A stretch of DNA of 6,227 bases from Porphyromonadaceae bacterium (GTDB lineage: Bacteria; Bacteroidota; Bacteroidia; Bacteroidales; Tannerellaceae). Below are positions 1 through 6,227 of the stretch, one piece after another. The DNA lies in assembly GCA_003517945.1 (NCBI GenBank), contig DOZP01000258.1, positions 6,385-12,611 of the forward strand, given 5' to 3'. Under the pieces are notes generated by a model. The model was not told the DNA's origin, ran no database searches, and worked only from the letters and a program-made list of their open reading frames with translations. The position numbers and the translations under genes were made by a program. Every line of letters begins with the position of its first letter. Positions within the stretch are counted from its first letter, which is position 1.

Positions 1-22
1 TCTGAATTAATAAATTGAAATT

Positions 23-775
23 ATGTTAGCAAAACGCATTATACCTTGTCTGGATGTCAAAGACGGAATGACGGTGAAAGGAATTAACTTCGTCAATCTC
101 CGCGAAGCGGGCGACCCCGTAGAGATGGGAGCGGAATATAGCCGCCAGGGAGCGGACGAACTTGTCTATCTGGATATTACAGCATCTCACGAAGGCAGGA
201 AAACATTTACGGAACTTGTGCAAAAAGTAGCTGCCAACATAAATATCCCGTTCACCGTAGGGGGAGGTATCAACGAACTATCCGATATAGAAAGATTATT
301 GAATGCCGGCGCCGACAAAATATCCGTCAATTCCGCTGCATTACGCCGTCCGGAACTGATAGACGAGATTGCCCGGAATTTCGGCAGTCAGGTCTGTGTG
401 ATTGCGATAGATGCCCGTCCGGAAGGCGACGAATGGATGTGCTACCTGAACGGAGGGCGTATACCCGCTGATAAGAATCTTTTTCAATGGGCTGTCGAAG
501 CGGAAGACCGCGGAGCCGGAGAGATCTTATTTACGAGTATGGGCCATGACGGCGTAAAAAACGGATATCCGAATGACGCACTGTCCGTATTGGCCGACAA
601 GCTCCATATACCGGTCATCGCTTCGGGAGGCGCCGGGAAGATGGAACATTTCCGGGATGTTTTTATCAAAGGAAAAGCAGACGCCGCATTGGCCGCAAGC
701 GTTTTTCACTTTGGCGAAATAAAAATACCCGACCTGAAAGATTACCTCAGGAATGAAAACGTAAACGTCAGATAA
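23..775 (+). CDS. hisF: Imidazole glycerol phosphate synthase, cyclase subunit HisF
   Basis: This is the cyclase half of imidazole glycerol phosphate synthase. With the glutaminase HisH it converts PRFAR plus ammonia to imidazole glycerol phosphate and AICAR, linking histidine and purine synthesis in the cytoplasm. The 250 residues match the usual length and form one (beta/alpha)8 barrel. The N-terminus [15 protein letters not shown] carries the catalytic Asp11 and the second catalytic aspartate is Asp130 in AIDAR, both at the canonical numbers. The phosphate-binding segments are TVGGGI (78-83) and IASGGAGK (199-206), and [15 protein letters not shown] (218-232) is the conserved tail. The ATG at 23 gives the family N-terminus exactly and has no Shine-Dalgarno. 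The 22 bases before it are too short to identify an upstream gene; a TAA at 8-10 could end one, and hisA would be expected there. No anomaly is seen. Confidence 0.98.
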   Translation: MLAKRIIPCLDVKDGMTVKGINFVNLREAGDPVEMGAEYSRQGADELVYLDITASHEGRKTFTELVQKVAANINIPFTVGGGINELSDIERLLNAGADKISVNSAALRRPELIDEIARNFGSQVCVIAIDARPEGDEWMCYLNGGRIPADKNLFQWAVEAEDRGAGEILFTSMGHDGVKNGYPNDALSVLADKLHIPVIASGGAGKMEHFRDVFIKGKADAALAASVFHFGEIKIPDLKDYLRNENVNVR

Positions 776-825
776 CTTTTACAAGCCGGTTGTTTGGTAA
801 AAGCCTCTGCCCCAAAACGGCCGGC
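776..825 (+). other. Overlapping inverted repeats in the hisF-hisIE gap (possible RNA structure)
   Basis: Directly after the hisF stop, CTTTTAC (776-782) is the reverse complement of GTAAAAG (797-803). Overlapping it, 785-795 (GCCGGTTGTTT) pairs with 815-825 (AAACGGCCGGC) over eleven consecutive positions, two of them G-U. GG (796-797) can add two pairs with CC (812-813) if A814 bulges, leaving a loop of about 14 bases. The 3' arm of the first repeat lies in the loop of the second, so the two stems either exclude each other or form a pseudoknot. A two-base connector before an eleven-pair stem makes a full pseudoknot strained. No U-run follows, so it is not a standard intrinsic terminator. A role in RNA stability or in controlling hisIE is inference only; chance is possible for the shorter repeat. 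Confidence 0.45.
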
Positions 826-856
826 ATGGCACGGTAAAAACAAAATACAGATAACT

Positions 857-1453
857 ATGGAATTGGATTTCAGCAAAATGGACGGTTTAGTCCCTGTAAT
901 TGTTCAGGACGCACAGACAAATGTGGTGCTGATGCTGGGTTTTATGAACGAAGACGCATATCGGGTAACTGTCGAATCGGGAAAAGTTACGTTCTTTAGC
1001 CGTACGAAACAACGTCTCTGGACAAAAGGCGAAACAAGCGGAAATTTCCTGCATGTCGTAAAAATACTATCCGATTGTGATAACGATACACTTCTCATAA
1101 AGGCAAACCCGGTCGGGCCGGCATGCCATACCGGAGCGGAAACCTGTTTTGGCGAATCGAACAAGGAAGGCATATTTTTCTTACACTATCTGCAGGATTT
1201 CATAACCCGCAGGTTCATAGAAAAGCCGGAAGGATCTTATACGACATCCCTTTTTAACAAAGGCGTCAACCGGATGGCACAAAAAGTAGGAGAAGAAGCG
1301 GTTGAAACAGTCATTGAGGCTACGAACGGGACTGATGACAACTTTATTTACGAAGCGTCCGATCTGATCTATCACCTGATTGTCCTGCTGACCAGTAAAG
1401 GTTTCAGCATAGAGGATTTGGCAAAAGAACTTAAGAAAAGACATAAGGAATAA
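857..1453 (+). CDS. hisIE: Bifunctional phosphoribosyl-AMP cyclohydrolase / phosphoribosyl-ATP pyrophosphatase HisIE
   Basis: This fused enzyme carries out the second and third steps of histidine synthesis: its C-terminal half removes pyrophosphate from PR-ATP and its N-terminal half opens the ring of PR-AMP. Residues 1-105 are the HisI domain, with SRTKQRLWTKGETSGN (48-63), the metal-binding DCDND (73-77) and the zinc-ligand region CHTGAETC (90-97). Residues 110-198 are the HisE domain, with GSYTTSLF (126-133), the metal-binding helix KVGEEAVE (143-150) and YEASDLIYHLIVLL (165-178). The reading frame stays open upstream to a TTG at 794, but the extra 21 residues resemble no HisI sequence and overlap the inverted repeats. 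ATG 857 gives 198 residues, the normal length, and the expected start MELDFSKMDGLVP. It lies 81 bases after hisF and 3 bases before the ATPase gene. Confidence 0.97.
   Translation: MELDFSKMDGLVPVIVQDAQTNVVLMLGFMNEDAYRVTVESGKVTFFSRTKQRLWTKGETSGNFLHVVKILSDCDNDTLLIKANPVGPACHTGAETCFGESNKEGIFFLHYLQDFITRRFIEKPEGSYTTSLFNKGVNRMAQKVGEEAVETVIEATNGTDDNFIYEASDLIYHLIVLLTSKGFSIEDLAKELKKRHKE
1445..1449 (+). promoter_or_regulatory. Shine-Dalgarno-like AAGGA for the FtsE-like gene
   Basis: AAGGA lies inside the last codons of hisIE, seven bases before the ATG at 1457. Together with the 3-base gap this suggests translational coupling of the two genes. It is notable because most starts in this window lack such a sequence. 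Confidence 0.5.
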
Positions 1454-1456
1454 AAA

Positions 1457-2170
1457 ATGGAAGGCGATTTACTGGTTCAACTGGAAAATATAGAAATTTG
1501 TCAGGAGGAAAACGTCGTATTACGTGATACATCGCTTACTTTACACAAAGGAGAATTTATCTACGTAATAGGCAAAGTAGGCTCCGGAAAAAGTAGTCTG
1601 CTGAAATCATTATACTGCGAAATCCCTATTCGTCAGGGGAATGCCTATGTTGCCGGATATGATTTGCGGAAAATAAAAAGACGGGAAATCCCTTACCTGA
1701 GACGTAAACTGGGCATCGTCTTCCAGGATTTTCAGTTGCTCATTGATCGCTCCGTTATTAAGAATCTTGAATTTGTATTAAAAGCGACCGGTTGGAAAAA
1801 CCGGGGTGAAATCAACAAACGTATCGAAGAAGTGTTGGAACAGGTTGGAATGCCAACAAAAGGATATAAGATGCCGCATGAATTATCCGGAGGCGAGCAA
1901 CAACGCGTCGCGATAGCGCGCGCTTTGCTCAACACGCCGGAAATTATACTGGCAGACGAACCGACCGGAAATTTAGATCCGGAAACAAGCGGACAGATTG
2001 TACAGTTATTGCACGATATACGCCATAAGGAAACGGCTGTTATCATGACGACGCACAATTACAATATCGTAAAGGCGTTTCCGGCACGTGTCGTAAAATG
2101 TGAAAATGACAAACTATATGATATTCAGGAAGGAGCTCCGCTCACTTACGAAGATACGGAATACGAATAG
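1457..2170 (+). CDS. ftsE: FtsE-like ABC transporter ATP-binding protein
   Basis: This is a single cytoplasmic ABC ATPase domain of 237 residues with a complete nucleotide-binding set: Walker A GKVGSGKSS (39-47), Q-loop Gln90 in VFQDFQ, signature LSGGEQQR (143-150), Walker B IILADEP (163-169) with Glu168, D-loop NLD (172-174) and H-loop His200. The segments LRRKLGIVFQDFQLL (81-95) and ADEPTGNLDP are typical of the FtsE/LolD/MacB group, and the overall form is what is usually annotated FtsE in Bacteroidota. FtsE pairs with the membrane protein FtsX to drive activation of cell-wall hydrolases at division. No permease gene is next to it. Instead it sits 3 bases after hisIE and 32 before lysC. 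The family is certain, but the FtsE assignment rather than another member of the group is an inference from sequence style. Residues past about 215 form a short acidic tail. Confidence 0.85.
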   Translation: MEGDLLVQLENIEICQEENVVLRDTSLTLHKGEFIYVIGKVGSGKSSLLKSLYCEIPIRQGNAYVAGYDLRKIKRREIPYLRRKLGIVFQDFQLLIDRSVIKNLEFVLKATGWKNRGEINKRIEEVLEQVGMPTKGYKMPHELSGGEQQRVAIARALLNTPEIILADEPTGNLDPETSGQIVQLLHDIRHKETAVIMTTHNYNIVKAFPARVVKCENDKLYDIQEGAPLTYEDTEYE

Positions 2171-2202
2171 ATAATATAGGAAACAAACTAAATTATATAC
2201 TT

Positions 2203-3516
2203 ATGAAAGTTTTAAAGTTCGGAGGAACCTCTGTAGGTTCGGCACAAAGAATGAGAGACGTCGCCCGGTTAATTTGTGACGGTAATCAAAAAATCGTGGT
2301 ATTATCGGCCATGTCGGGTACAACCAACTCTTTAGTTGAAATTTCGGATTATTTGTATAAAAAAAACCATGACGGCGCCAACGAAGTCATTAACCGTTTA
2401 GCTGAAAAATATGCCGGCGTCATCCATGAGTTATACAGTACGCAGGAATATAAGGACAAAGCGAACGAACTTATTACGTGCTATTTAGACTATATCCGCT
2501 CTTTAGTAAAAGACCTCTTTACGTTGTTTGAAGAGCGCGTCATACTGGCACAGGGCGAATTGATGTCTACCGGCATGATGAACCTGTACATGAACGAAAC
2601 AGGAGTCAAATCCGTTCTCCTTCCGGCGTTGGACTACATGCGTACCGACAAAAATTCGGAACCGGACCCTGTTTATATAAAAGAAAAACTGACTGATCTG
2701 CTTGAAAAAAATCCGGATGCGGATCTTTATATAACACAAGGATTTATCTGCCGTAACGCATACGGTGAAATTGATAACCTGCAACGTGGCGGAAGTGATT
2801 ACACGGCATCTCTCGTCGGCGCAGCCATACAGGCCGGGGAAGTCCAGATATGGACTGATATCGACGGCATGCACAACAACGATCCGAGGGTGGTAGATCA
2901 CACATCTCCCGTACGTCACCTGAATTTTGACGAAGCGGCGGAACTGGCCTATTTCGGGGCCAAGATACTTCACCCGACATGTATACTGCCGGCCAAGTTG
3001 AACAATATACCGGTCCGTCTGCTGAATACAATGCAACCGGACGCTCCGGGCACGACGATTTCCAACGAAATGGAAAAAGGCAAAATCAAAGCGGTTGCCG
3101 CAAAAGACAATATTATTTCCATCAAGATAAAAAGCGGCCGGATGCTGCTTGCAACAGGCTTCCTGCGCAAAGTTTTTGAAATATTCGAGACCTATCATAC
3201 GCCGATTGACATGGTCACCACATCCGAAGTGGGCGTTTCCGTAACGATTGACAATCCGAAACATTTAGACGAGATTGTAAACAACCTGAAAAAGTACGGA
3301 ACAGTGACGGTAGACAAAGAGATGGTCATCGTATGCGTGGTCGGAGACCTCGAATGGGATAATATCGGATTCGAAGCTAAAATCATATCCGCGCTGAAAG
3401 ATATCCCGGTGCGTATGATTTCGTATGGGGGAAGCAATTATAACGTATCTTTATTGATAAAGTCTTCCGATAAAAAGCGCGCGCTTCAGGCCTTGAGCAA
3501 ACATCTCTTTCATTAA
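2203..3516 (+). CDS. lysC: Aspartate kinase (monofunctional, LysC/AK-III type)
   Basis: Aspartate kinase phosphorylates L-aspartate with ATP, the committed step to diaminopimelate, lysine, threonine and methionine. The kinase domain covers about residues 1-290: KFGGTSVGS (5-13), AQGELMST (116-123), RGGSDYTASL (195-204), WTDIDG (217-222), DPR (227-229) and FGAKILHP (251-258). Two ACT domains follow (about 300-437). The first contains GFLRKVFEIF (319-328) and DMVTTSEVGVSV (336-347), which resemble the lysine-binding segment of E. coli LysC, so feedback inhibition by lysine is likely but inferred. No homoserine dehydrogenase domain is attached, and 437 residues is normal for the monofunctional class. 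The ATG at 2203 gives the family start MKVLKFGGTS; its 32-base leader is A/T-rich without a near Shine-Dalgarno. A run of eight A encodes Lys53-Lys54-Asn55. Its neighbour lysA supports a role in the lysine branch. Confidence 0.96.
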   Translation: MKVLKFGGTSVGSAQRMRDVARLICDGNQKIVVLSAMSGTTNSLVEISDYLYKKNHDGANEVINRLAEKYAGVIHELYSTQEYKDKANELITCYLDYIRSLVKDLFTLFEERVILAQGELMSTGMMNLYMNETGVKSVLLPALDYMRTDKNSEPDPVYIKEKLTDLLEKNPDADLYITQGFICRNAYGEIDNLQRGGSDYTASLVGAAIQAGEVQIWTDIDGMHNNDPRVVDHTSPVRHLNFDEAAELAYFGAKILHPTCILPAKLNNIPVRLLNTMQPDAPGTTISNEMEKGKIKAVAAKDNIISIKIKSGRMLLATGFLRKVFEIFETYHTPIDMVTTSEVGVSVTIDNPKHLDEIVNNLKKYGTVTVDKEMVIVCVVGDLEWDNIGFEAKIISALKDIPVRMISYGGSNYNVSLLIKSSDKKRALQALSKHLFH

Positions 3517-3550
3517 TATTCCGATTCAGCTAATCTAACATTGACTCACT

Positions 3551-4708
3551 ATGATCAAAGGTACTTTCCCGACAGAAAAATTCAAACGCCTGCAGACGCC
3601 GTTTTACTATTACGACATGGCATTGCTACAGGACACCCTGAATATCATTAAAGCGGAAATCGACAAATACGGCTATCACCAGCATTATGCGATAAAAGCA
3701 AATGCGAATCCGAAGATACTCGCGCTCATCGCAAAGAACGGATTCGGAGCGGATTGTGTAAGCGGAGGAGAAATACAGGCGGCTTTGGATGCCGGATTTC
3801 CGGCCTCTAAAATAGTGTTTGCCGGCGTAGGGAAAGCCGATTGGGAAATAAACCTCGGACTGGATAACGATATTGCCTGTTTCAATGTGGAATCGCTGGC
3901 CGAACTGGAAGTAATCAATACATTGGCCGGGGCAAAAGATAAAATCGCGACAGTAGCCTTGCGCGTAAATCCGAATGTAGATGCACATACACATGCAAAA
4001 ATCACAACCGGATTGCAGGAAAACAAATTCGGCATAAACCTCGGCCTGCTGAACGGGGTAATGGACGAATTGCTCAAAATGAGTCATGTCCGTTTTTCGG
4101 GACTTCATTTCCATATCGGTTCGCAGATAACCGATCTTTCGGCATTCCGTAATTTGTGTATACGCGCCAACGAATTGCAGGACGAACTCGAAGCCCGCGA
4201 CCTCGAAATTGAGAATCTCAATTTCGGCGGCGGATTGGGTATTGATTATTATCATCCGAATCACCTGTCTATACCCGAATTTGAAAACTACTTTGCCGTA
4301 TTCCATAAGTTAGTCAAACAGCGTGAAGGACAACAGATACATTTCGAACTCGGTCGTTCCGTTGTCGGGCAATGCGGTTCTCTTATCACGAAAGTGCTGT
4401 ACGTAAAGAAAGGAGAAGTGAAGCAATTCGCGATCCTTGATGCAGGCTTTACCGATCTGATACGTCCCGCTATGTACGATGCCTACCATCATCCGGAAAA
4501 CATCACAAGCAACGAGCCGTATGAAACGTACGATCTCGTAGGCCCGATATGCGAATCGTCGGATGTTTTCAATAAGGATATCGACGTGAACAGCGTACGC
4601 CGCAACGATTTGGTTGCATTTCGTTCGGCAGGAGCCTATAGCGAAATCATGGCTTCGCAATACAATTGCCGCGCACTGCCGGAAAGCTATTTCTCCAACG
4701 AATTATAA
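3551..4708 (+). CDS. lysA: Diaminopimelate decarboxylase
   Basis: This PLP enzyme decarboxylates meso-diaminopimelate to L-lysine, the last step of the pathway, in the cytoplasm. It is a fold-III decarboxylase with an alanine-racemase-like barrel followed by a beta domain. The PLP lysine is Lys49 in YAIKANAN, followed by HFHIGSQ (186-192) and the phosphate-binding NFGGGLGIDY (224-233). The substrate-binding loop is ELGRS (266-270), the partner-subunit cysteine is Cys334 in GPICESSD (331-338), and GAYS (361-364) supplies the active-site tyrosine Tyr363. The usual loop is EPGR, so Leu267 replaces a proline. GPICESSD and HIGSQ favour diaminopimelate over ornithine or arginine as substrate. At 385 residues it is shorter than the E. 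coli enzyme (about 420) but has all catalytic elements. The ATG at 3551 has no Shine-Dalgarno. It follows lysC by 34 bases and precedes the pseudouridine synthase by 2. Confidence 0.96.
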   Translation: MIKGTFPTEKFKRLQTPFYYYDMALLQDTLNIIKAEIDKYGYHQHYAIKANANPKILALIAKNGFGADCVSGGEIQAALDAGFPASKIVFAGVGKADWEINLGLDNDIACFNVESLAELEVINTLAGAKDKIATVALRVNPNVDAHTHAKITTGLQENKFGINLGLLNGVMDELLKMSHVRFSGLHFHIGSQITDLSAFRNLCIRANELQDELEARDLEIENLNFGGGLGIDYYHPNHLSIPEFENYFAVFHKLVKQREGQQIHFELGRSVVGQCGSLITKVLYVKKGEVKQFAILDAGFTDLIRPAMYDAYHHPENITSNEPYETYDLVGPICESSDVFNKDIDVNSVRRNDLVAFRSAGAYSEIMASQYNCRALPESYFSNEL

Positions 4709-4710
4709 AA

Positions 4711-5625
4711 ATGCGAAAAAACACGATCCGGCCGCCTCATCAAAAAAAAGAGGAAGCGAAAAGCAGAAAAAGTATTGTAAAAGAAAACAATACGCTCCTG
4801 CCCTATCTGCTCGAATGGCTCAACCGGCAAAGCAAAACATCCGTCAAAGGCTTGCTGAGCCGCGGACAGGTATGGGTCAACGGAACACCCTCTACACATT
4901 TCAATACTCCGTTGAGTCCGGGAGACGAAGTTTCGATCAGCTATAAGAAAGTGCCCGTTCCCTTTAATCATCCGCAACTGAAAATCGTGTGGGAAGATGA
5001 CGAACTGATCGTCGTGGATAAAAAGGAAGGGTTGCTGTCTGTCTCGGATTCCCCTTCGCAAGAACGTACGGCCTACTTTCTACTGTCCCAACATGTGAAA
5101 AAGACAGACCCGCGAAACAAAATATTCATACTGCACCGTTTAGACAAAGGAACGTCCGGCCTGATGATGTTTGCGCGCAACAGAAATATACAGGAATACC
5201 TGCGTGCAAACTGGCACAAGATGATAACCCGGCGCTCTTATGTTGCCGTAATAGAAGGAGTTCCCGAAAAAAATGAAGATACGATCGTAACCTATCTTGC
5301 AGAAAACAGCCGGATGAAAGTATACTGTACCGACCCGCAACACGGCAAACAAGCGGTTTCACACTATCGCGTACTGAAAAGTAATGCAACCTGTTCGCTG
5401 ATAGAGCTCGAACTCGAAACGGGACGTAAAAATCAGATACGCGCCCAGATGGAGTATATCGGACATCCGGTTGCCGGCGATCCGAAATACGGAGCGCAAA
5501 CCGACCCTGCCGGACGACTTATGCTGCACGCCAGGCGCTTGTTTTTCATACATCCGGCCACAGGCGAAGAAATGCGTTTTGAAACGCCGGTGCCGAAACA
5601 GTTCAACGAACCGGTAAAAGATTAA
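4711..5625 (+). CDS. RluA-family RNA pseudouridine synthase with S4 domain
   Basis: This enzyme isomerises uridine to pseudouridine in RNA, probably 23S rRNA, although the exact site cannot be read from sequence. The 304 residues comprise a basic tail (1-24, rich in Lys and Arg), an S4 RNA-binding domain (about 28-77, with KTSVKGLLSRGQVWVNG at 42-58) and the catalytic domain. Motif II is HRLDKGTSGL (142-151) with catalytic Asp145. YVAVIEG (177-183), ELETGRKNQIR (234-244), GHPVAGDPKYG (251-261) and LMLHARRL (270-277) complete the RluA/RluD pattern. The more common TGRTHQIR reads TGRKNQIR here. The frame is open back to a TTG at 4666 inside lysA, but ATG 4711, two bases after the lysA stop, is the natural start and implies coupling. 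A run of eight A at 4742-4749 covers codons 11-13. It could be labelled RluD-like; the symbol is withheld because the target is unknown. Confidence 0.93.
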   Translation: MRKNTIRPPHQKKEEAKSRKSIVKENNTLLPYLLEWLNRQSKTSVKGLLSRGQVWVNGTPSTHFNTPLSPGDEVSISYKKVPVPFNHPQLKIVWEDDELIVVDKKEGLLSVSDSPSQERTAYFLLSQHVKKTDPRNKIFILHRLDKGTSGLMMFARNRNIQEYLRANWHKMITRRSYVAVIEGVPEKNEDTIVTYLAENSRMKVYCTDPQHGKQAVSHYRVLKSNATCSLIELELETGRKNQIRAQMEYIGHPVAGDPKYGAQTDPAGRLMLHARRLFFIHPATGEEMRFETPVPKQFNEPVKD

Positions 5626-5679
5626 ATCCGCTAAAACGGCTATTAACGAAAGAAAGGCGCCAAACAAAGGAATAACAAT
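5626..5679 (+). other. Intergenic gap between the pseudouridine synthase and apbE
   Basis: These 54 bases hold no clear hairpin followed by a U-run; the best is CCG-CTAAAA-CGG, a stem of only three pairs. No TAnnTTTG promoter element is seen. Transcription may therefore run through into apbE, or a promoter may lie inside the preceding gene. Confidence 0.4.
5666..5671 (+). promoter_or_regulatory. Shine-Dalgarno-like AAAGGA for apbE
   Basis: AAAGGA ends eight bases before the ATG at 5680, a standard spacing. It supports this ATG as the start of the truncated apbE frame, which also gives a proper signal peptide. Confidence 0.5.
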
Positions 5680-6227
5680 ATGAATAAGTTTGTAAATGCA
5701 GCGTTCACAAGCGTAATCCTGTTTTTTGTGTGTCTGTCGTGTACGCAAAAAAAAGTGTATTACGAAGAAACGGGTAGTGTTTTCCATACCCAATACCAGA
5801 TCAAATATGAAGCGTCCGGATATCTTACCGATAAAATCGACGCCGAACTACAGGCGTTTAATCTATCCCTGAACCCTTTCAACCCCAATTCCATTATTTC
5901 GAAAGTGAACCGTAACGAGGAGGTGGAAGTAGACGACTGGTTTGTTACGGTGTTCAACAAAGCGATGGAAGTTTCGGAAAATTCGGACGGTTTTTTCGAT
6001 GCAACGGCTGCTCCCCTCATTAATTTGTGGGGATTCGGATTTGAAAAAAGCGACAGTGTGTCGCAGGAAAAAATAGACAGCATCCGGCGCTTTGTCGGAT
6101 ATCACAACATACGCCTGGAAAATAAACGAATCATCAAAGAAGATCCCCGCGTAATACTCAACTTTTCGGCTATAGCCAAAGGATTTGCTTCGGATGTGAT
6201 TGCCGCCTTGCTTGAACGGGAAGGCGT
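5680..6227 (+). CDS. apbE: FAD:protein FMN transferase ApbE, lipoprotein (partial, 3' end outside the window)
   Basis: ApbE uses FAD to attach FMN to threonine residues of envelope proteins such as the NqrB/NqrC and RnfG-type subunits of sodium pumps. Only 182 codons are visible, roughly half the usual length; the frame is open to the window edge with no stop. Residues 1-21 form a lipoprotein signal: Lys3, a hydrophobic stretch (7-19) and Cys21 in VCLSC, a loose lipobox. The following TQKK has no acidic surface-export signal, which suggests a periplasm-facing protein. Family motifs are GSVFHTQYQIKY (32-43), LSLNPFNPNSIISKVN (62-77), GFFDATAAPLINLWGFG (104-120) and LNFSAIAKGFASD (160-172), the last corresponding to the usual LDLGGIAKG segment with Asn161 for Asp. 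The C-terminal part with the remaining metal ligands is not seen. Which protein it modifies cannot be told from this window. Confidence 0.93.
   Translation, partial: MNKFVNAAFTSVILFFVCLSCTQKKVYYEETGSVFHTQYQIKYEASGYLTDKIDAELQAFNLSLNPFNPNSIISKVNRNEEVEVDDWFVTVFNKAMEVSENSDGFFDATAAPLINLWGFGFEKSDSVSQEKIDSIRRFVGYHNIRLENKRIIKEDPRVILNFSAIAKGFASDVIAALLEREG

Noticed and set aside
794..856. Upstream TTG start extending HisIE by 21 residues
   Set aside because: The added residues match nothing typical of HisI and overlap the inverted repeats. ATG 857 gives the normal family N-terminus and length.
1116..1125. Ten-base match (GGCCGGCATG) to the right arm of the hisF-hisIE inverted repeat
   Set aside because: It lies in the conserved GPACHTG coding region of hisIE and lacks the partner arm, so it is not a second copy of the element.
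2171..2202. A/T-rich leader of lysC as a promoter
   Set aside because: No TAnnTTTG element or upstream TTTG box was found at a sensible spacing, so a promoter cannot be supported from sequence.
2503..3264. Long open frame (253 codons) on the minus strand opposite lysC
   Set aside because: The composition is rich in Arg, Cys, Phe and His without domain motifs, and it lies wholly against a well-conserved aspartate kinase. It is a shadow frame.
3517..3550. GATT-CAGCT-AATC small palindrome in the lysC-lysA gap
   Set aside because: The stem is only four pairs, with no U-run and no other supporting signal. It is expected by chance.
3626..4306. Open frame of 226 codons on the minus strand opposite lysA
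   Set aside because: It has no recognisable motif and odd composition, and it is fully covered by the confidently assigned lysA.
4666..4710. TTG start inside lysA for the pseudouridine synthase
   Set aside because: The 15 extra residues come from the lysA coding sequence read in another frame. The ATG two bases after the lysA stop is a better start.
4614..4946. Plus-strand open frame of 110 codons bridging lysA and the pseudouridine synthase
   Set aside because: It overlaps two certain genes in another frame, is highly basic and has no family features.
5359..6105. Minus-strand open frames opposite the pseudouridine synthase end and apbE
   Set aside because: The plus-strand frame from 5680 carries clear ApbE motifs and a signal peptide, and runs open off the window edge. 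The minus-strand frames show no motifs.

Overview
The window reads as a stretch of ordinary core chromosome from a Bacteroidota bacterium, most likely of the order Bacteroidales. The basis is family-level sequence style: HisF, HisIE, the FtsE-like ATPase and the 385-residue LysA all look like the Bacteroidales versions. Most genes also lack a Shine-Dalgarno sequence and start instead behind A/T-rich leaders, as is usual in that phylum. Genus cannot be fixed by eye.

Seven genes, all on the + strand, fill the window with no gap longer than about 80 bases: hisF (23-775), hisIE (857-1453), an ftsE-type ABC ATPase (1457-2170), lysC (2203-3516), lysA (3551-4708), an RluA-family pseudouridine synthase (4711-5625) and the first 182 codons of apbE (5680 to the window edge). 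The gaps are 81, 3, 32, 34, 2 and 54 bases. No intrinsic terminator, no convincing Bacteroidota promoter (TAnnTTTG), no tRNA or rRNA, no mobile element and no CRISPR was seen. The arrangement suggests one or a few overlapping transcripts.

Functionally the left end is the end of a histidine operon: HisIE performs two early steps and HisF forms the imidazole ring. LysC and LysA are the first and last enzymes of the diaminopimelate/lysine route. The ATPase between them is most like FtsE, which with FtsX controls cell-wall hydrolases during division; no ftsX lies nearby. The pseudouridine synthase modifies RNA, and ApbE is an envelope lipoprotein that attaches FMN to proteins.

No novel system is evident. 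The points most worth a second look are a strong inverted repeat in the hisF-hisIE gap that overlaps a second one, and the FtsE-like gene separated from ftsX inside an amino-acid gene cluster. The remaining findings are minor.
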